This document shows, piece by piece, positions 6,692 through 8,210 of a DNA stretch of 8,210 nucleotides (position 1 is the stretch's first letter; each line of letters starts with the position of its first letter). The notes beneath the pieces were generated by a model. That model was not told the DNA's origin. It worked only from the letters and a program-made list of their open reading frames with translations, and did not search any database. The stretch is from Proteocatella sp051653405 (GTDB taxonomy: Bacteria > Bacillota > Clostridia > Peptostreptococcales > Filifactoraceae). The translations under genes were made by a program, and so were the position numbers. The stretch lies in assembly GCA_051653405.1 (NCBI GenBank), contig JBOFWC010000018.1:1-8210 (forward strand), written 5' to 3'.

Positions 6692-6817
6692 ATGGGATAT
6701 TCATATAGTGGGATTGTTAATGGATTAAGAAAATGCTATTTTTCTATGCGAACTATTAGTGTGGAATTAGGAACATTTGAGCACGAGTATAAAAATGGAG
6801 ACACTAGGAGAAACTAG
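6692..6817 (+). pseudogene. 41-aa ORF whose 3' end lies in repeat copy B
   Basis: ATG 6692 is preceded by AAAGGAAGGTGAG (6671-6683), a strong Shine-Dalgarno sequence at a somewhat long spacing. The product begins MGYSYSGIVNGLRKCYFSMR and continues TISVELGTFEHEYKNGD; its last residues and TAG stop (6815-6817) come from the inverted-repeat end of copy B, which begins at 6797. It is therefore probably the first 35 or so codons of a longer gene cut off by the repeat, although a genuine short peptide cannot be excluded. I do not recognise the family. The gap from 6582 to 6670 holds no convincing terminator. Confidence 0.4.
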
Positions 6818-6956
6818 GGACGCTTCTTTTTTGACAACAAGGTGATATTCTTTAAATAAGAGACGGTGAAGGCTACCAAGCAATGTAAACGAAGGACAGG
6901 AATAGTAAAGGGAATTATAGCTAAAAGTTTACAGAAAAGAAGCGCCTCTAAGTGTC
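6797..6956 (+). repeat. MITE/REP-like repeat, copy B (both ends present, internal deletion)
   Basis: The left end starts GGAGACACTAGGAGAAACTA, then GGGACGCTTCTTTT and TTGACA; the right end reads TTTACAGAAAAGAAGCG followed by CCTCTAAGTGTC. The two ends are imperfect inverted complements, and the left end also mirrors the right end of copy A, including its duplicated TAAGTGTCTC units. The interior begins like copy A but lacks about 35-45 bases that copy A has near 2775-2812. It ends the 41-aa ORF on its left and abuts the GC-richer stretch on its right. No flanking target duplication is obvious. Confidence 0.75.
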
Positions 6957-7160
6957 AAGGCGGCTGATGAGAAAATGAGCTTTTCCCGCCTGACCTTTAC
7001 CCACCAGATGGTCCGCCTGCTGCTCGTTGAGCAGATTTACCGCGCCTTTAAAATCAATCGGGGGAGAAATACCACTGGTAAAGCTGCAAGCGGTACAGGC
7101 GGGACTCGTTTCCACCAAGTGAAATCTAGACGATTAAGGAAAATATTGTCTATAAAATAA
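6957..7160 (+). other. GC-richer stretch with an unrecognised 61-codon ORF, origin unknown
   Basis: Positions 6961-7110 contain 80 G or C in 150 bases (53%), clearly above the surrounding AT-rich DNA. A forward ORF from ATG 6975 to TAA 7158-7160 encodes 61 residues beginning MSFSRLTFTHQMVRLLLVEQ, then Ile-Tyr-Arg-Ala-Phe-Lys and a basic tail, but has no good ribosome binding site. The minus strand is also open from 7133 to the stop at 6948-6950. Hairpin-forming segments occur: GGCGG (6959-6963) with CCGCC (6986-6990), GAAAA (6971-6975) with TTTTC (6981-6985), and CTGCTC (7020-7025) with GAGCAG (7029-7034). It may be a fragment of a foreign gene, part of a mobile element or a structured RNA. 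None could be recognised. Confidence 0.35.
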
Positions 7161-7162
7161 GG

Positions 7163-7203
7163 AAGACCTCATCACTTCTTGCGTGTGTGATGAGGTCTTT
7201 TAG
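7163..7203. terminator. Strong, probably bidirectional terminator downstream of the LysE gene
   Basis: AAGACCTCATCAC (7163-7175) and GTGATGAGGTCTT (7187-7199) form a perfect 13-bp stem with an 11-base loop. On the plus strand it is followed by a short T run. On the minus strand it is followed by CCTTATTTTATA, which suits the LysE-family gene ending 15 bases away at 7214. It separates that gene from everything to the left. Confidence 0.85.
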
Positions 7204-7213
7204 TATGCGTAAA

Positions 7214-7816
7214 TTACGGCAATAATCCCACCGCGCACCATGCTAACATACAGGACATAACGGGGTTGATTATGCGATAGTGTTTGTTATATACCTTGGA
7301 AAGCCGGCTCCCCATAACGGCCCAGAGAAATGTGCTGGATGATGAAAAGAAAGCTATCGGCAGGCACCATAGCAAAAGATCCGGAAGGGTATGGTAATAA
7401 TTAAGTAAATAGAGCTGGAACAGGCTCACACAGAAGATCATTACTTTCACATTGGCCATATTTAGCAAAAAGCCAATTTTAAAGCAGCTCCAGAAATCCG
7501 TCAGCTTGTCATGAACTTCGGTTTCTTCCACCTTGCCACTTTTATAGAGTTGGTATGACAACCACAGAATATAAACTATTCCTAGTACGGTAAGCACACT
7601 GGTCAGAGTAGGAATATATTTTTCGAACTGATAGCATAAAAATGCTGCTGCCATGACGATTAACGTAAATGCAGTAAACAGTCCGGCATAAACCTTATAA
7701 AAAGTTTTCATTCCATACTGCATACCTACATTCATGGAATATAGATTTGCAGGTCCAGGTGTGTAGGACATTAATAAAAAATACTGTAAGAAGCCTAAGA
7801 ATACTACAAATGACAT
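7214..7816 (-). CDS. LysE/RhtB-family translocator (amino-acid or small-metabolite exporter)
   Basis: A 200-residue inner-membrane protein of the usual family length. The start codon at 7816 is preceded on the minus strand by AAGGAGG (7825-7831 complement) at eight bases. Six hydrophobic segments are visible, at about residues 3-17, 41-62, 68-90, 112-135, 144-168 and 178-198. The N-terminal signature is SYTPGPANLYSMNVG (17-31), close to the conserved TPGP motif. NMANVKVMIF (119-128) matches the second conserved region, often N-P-K in relatives; here Pro is replaced by Val. The substrate cannot be read from sequence; the family exports amino acids and related compounds by proton exchange. The gene is divergent from a LysR gene, the common arrangement in which the regulator controls the exporter. 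The terminator at 7163-7199 closes the unit. Confidence 0.9.
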   Translation of the reverse strand: MSFVVFLGFLQYFLLMSYTPGPANLYSMNVGMQYGMKTFYKVYAGLFTAFTLIVMAAAFLCYQFEKYIPTLTSVLTVLGIVYILWLSYQLYKSGKVEETEVHDKLTDFWSCFKIGFLLNMANVKVMIFCVSLFQLYLLNYYHTLPDLLLWCLPIAFFSSSSTFLWAVMGSRLSKVYNKHYRIINPVMSCMLAWCAVGLLP

Positions 7817-7846
7817 AATGAGTTCCTCCTTTTGATTTCCTGTTGC

Positions 7847-7875
7847 TTGATAAAAGAAGGATACTACACTATAAT
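7847..7875 (+). promoter_or_regulatory. Candidate sigma-A promoter for the LysR gene
   Basis: TTGATA (7847-7852) and a consensus TATAAT (7870-7875) are separated by exactly 17 bases. Transcription would start near 7882, about 60 bases before the LysR start codon. A promoter for the divergent exporter must overlap this region on the other strand, but I could not place its -35 element convincingly. Confidence 0.65.
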
Positions 7876-7880
7876 ATATT

Positions 7881-7901
7881 TGTAAATTTGAAACATTTAC
7901 A
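7881..7901. promoter_or_regulatory. Candidate LysR operator (TGTAAAT-N7-ATTTACA)
   Basis: Perfect 7-bp inverted arms, TGTAAAT (7881-7887) and ATTTACA (7895-7901), are separated by seven bases. The site lies just downstream of the regulator's proposed -10 element, in the 125-base gap between the divergent genes. This is where LysR proteins usually bind to repress themselves and control the neighbour. The spacing is not the canonical T-N11-A, so the assignment rests on position and symmetry. Confidence 0.45.
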
Positions 7902-7941
7902 TTCTTAATTCAATAATTTCGAAGTGTAAAAGGGGAAGACT

Positions 7942-8210
7942 ATGGATATTAAGAATCTATATACATTTAAAGCTATCATAGAAGAAGGCAGCTTTGTTAA
8001 TGCTGCCGCTACCTTAGGCTACACGCAATCCACAATCACTTTTCAGATTCGACAATTAGAGCAGGAATTGGGTATCATCTTATTTGAAAAAATAGGTAGA
8101 AAAATGGTCCTGACGCAGGCTGGTAAAAATATAGTTCCCTACATACACGATACGATAGAATCCTACGAAAAGTTAAAGAATATAGGCAAGGACTATTCGC
8201 AAATATGTGG
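7942..8210 (+). CDS. LysR-family transcriptional regulator, 5' part (runs off window)
   Basis: ATG 7942 follows AGGGGAAG (7931-7938). The frame stays open to the window end, giving 89 codons of a protein expected to be about 290-300 residues. The N-terminal winged helix-turn-helix is complete: MDIKNLYTFKAIIEEGSF (1-18), NAAATLGYTQSTITFQIRQL (20-39, with the recognition helix), EQELGIILFEKIGRKMVLTQ (40-59) and AGKNIVPYIHDTIESYEKL, the start of the linker helix. The effector-binding domain lies outside. Its divergent arrangement with the LysE-type exporter suggests it activates that gene when the exporter's substrate accumulates; this is inference from similar pairs. Confidence 0.93.
   Translation, partial: MDIKNLYTFKAIIEEGSFVNAAATLGYTQSTITFQIRQLEQELGIILFEKIGRKMVLTQAGKNIVPYIHDTIESYEKLKNIGKDYSQIC

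Noticed and set aside
2695..6956. CRISPR array
   Set aside because: Only two full copies and one fragment, thousands of bases apart, with no regular short spacers.
6964..6990. CTGATGAG followed by a short hairpin, resembling the first part of a hammerhead ribozyme core
   Set aside because: The required GAAA after stem II is absent (CCGCC is found instead), and no cleavage triplet with matching stems could be placed.

Overview
The window looks like chromosome from an AT-rich, low-GC Bacillota organism. Genes carry strong AGGAGG-type ribosome binding sites, two have TTG starts placed by good Shine-Dalgarno sequences, and the families present (DUF2975 with a YozG-like Cro/C1 regulator, DUF4173/DUF4153 with DUF2809) are typical of that phylum. 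A Negativicutes-like host (Sporomusa/Pelosinus type) would fit, but nothing here proves the genus.

Layout, left to right. (1) 1-700: the 3' part of a DUF2975 membrane protein gene, a tightly linked HTH regulator, then a short stretch of decayed hydrophobic coding sequence. (2) 798-2704: a two-gene membrane operon, a DUF4173/DUF4153-like polytopic protein and a DUF2809 protein. (3) 2695-6956: a roughly 4 kb block bounded by two same-orientation copies of a small repeat with terminal inverted repeats (copy A 2695-2881, copy B 6797-6956); a fragment of a third copy lies at 4421-4460. Between the outer copies are an unrecognised 160-aa protein, a DUF2971 protein with an inverted repeat over its promoter and ribosome binding site, a frameshifted remnant of an abortive-infection (Abi_C-like) protein, an unrecognised 609-aa protein and a 41-aa ORF whose end lies inside copy B. 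(4) 6957-7130: a stretch of higher GC, open on both strands and not identified. (5) 7163-8210: a strong terminator, a LysE-family exporter on the minus strand and a divergent, truncated LysR regulator with promoter and operator-like sequences between them.

Regions 1, 2 and 5 look like ordinary chromosomal modules. The block between the repeats looks like an accessory island: uncharacterised proteins, a decayed abortive-infection gene and repeats at both edges. The most plausible candidate for something undescribed is the DUF2971 gene plus the 609-aa protein, possibly a stress or phage-defence cassette. That role is inferred from context only; no catalytic signature was recognised in the large protein.
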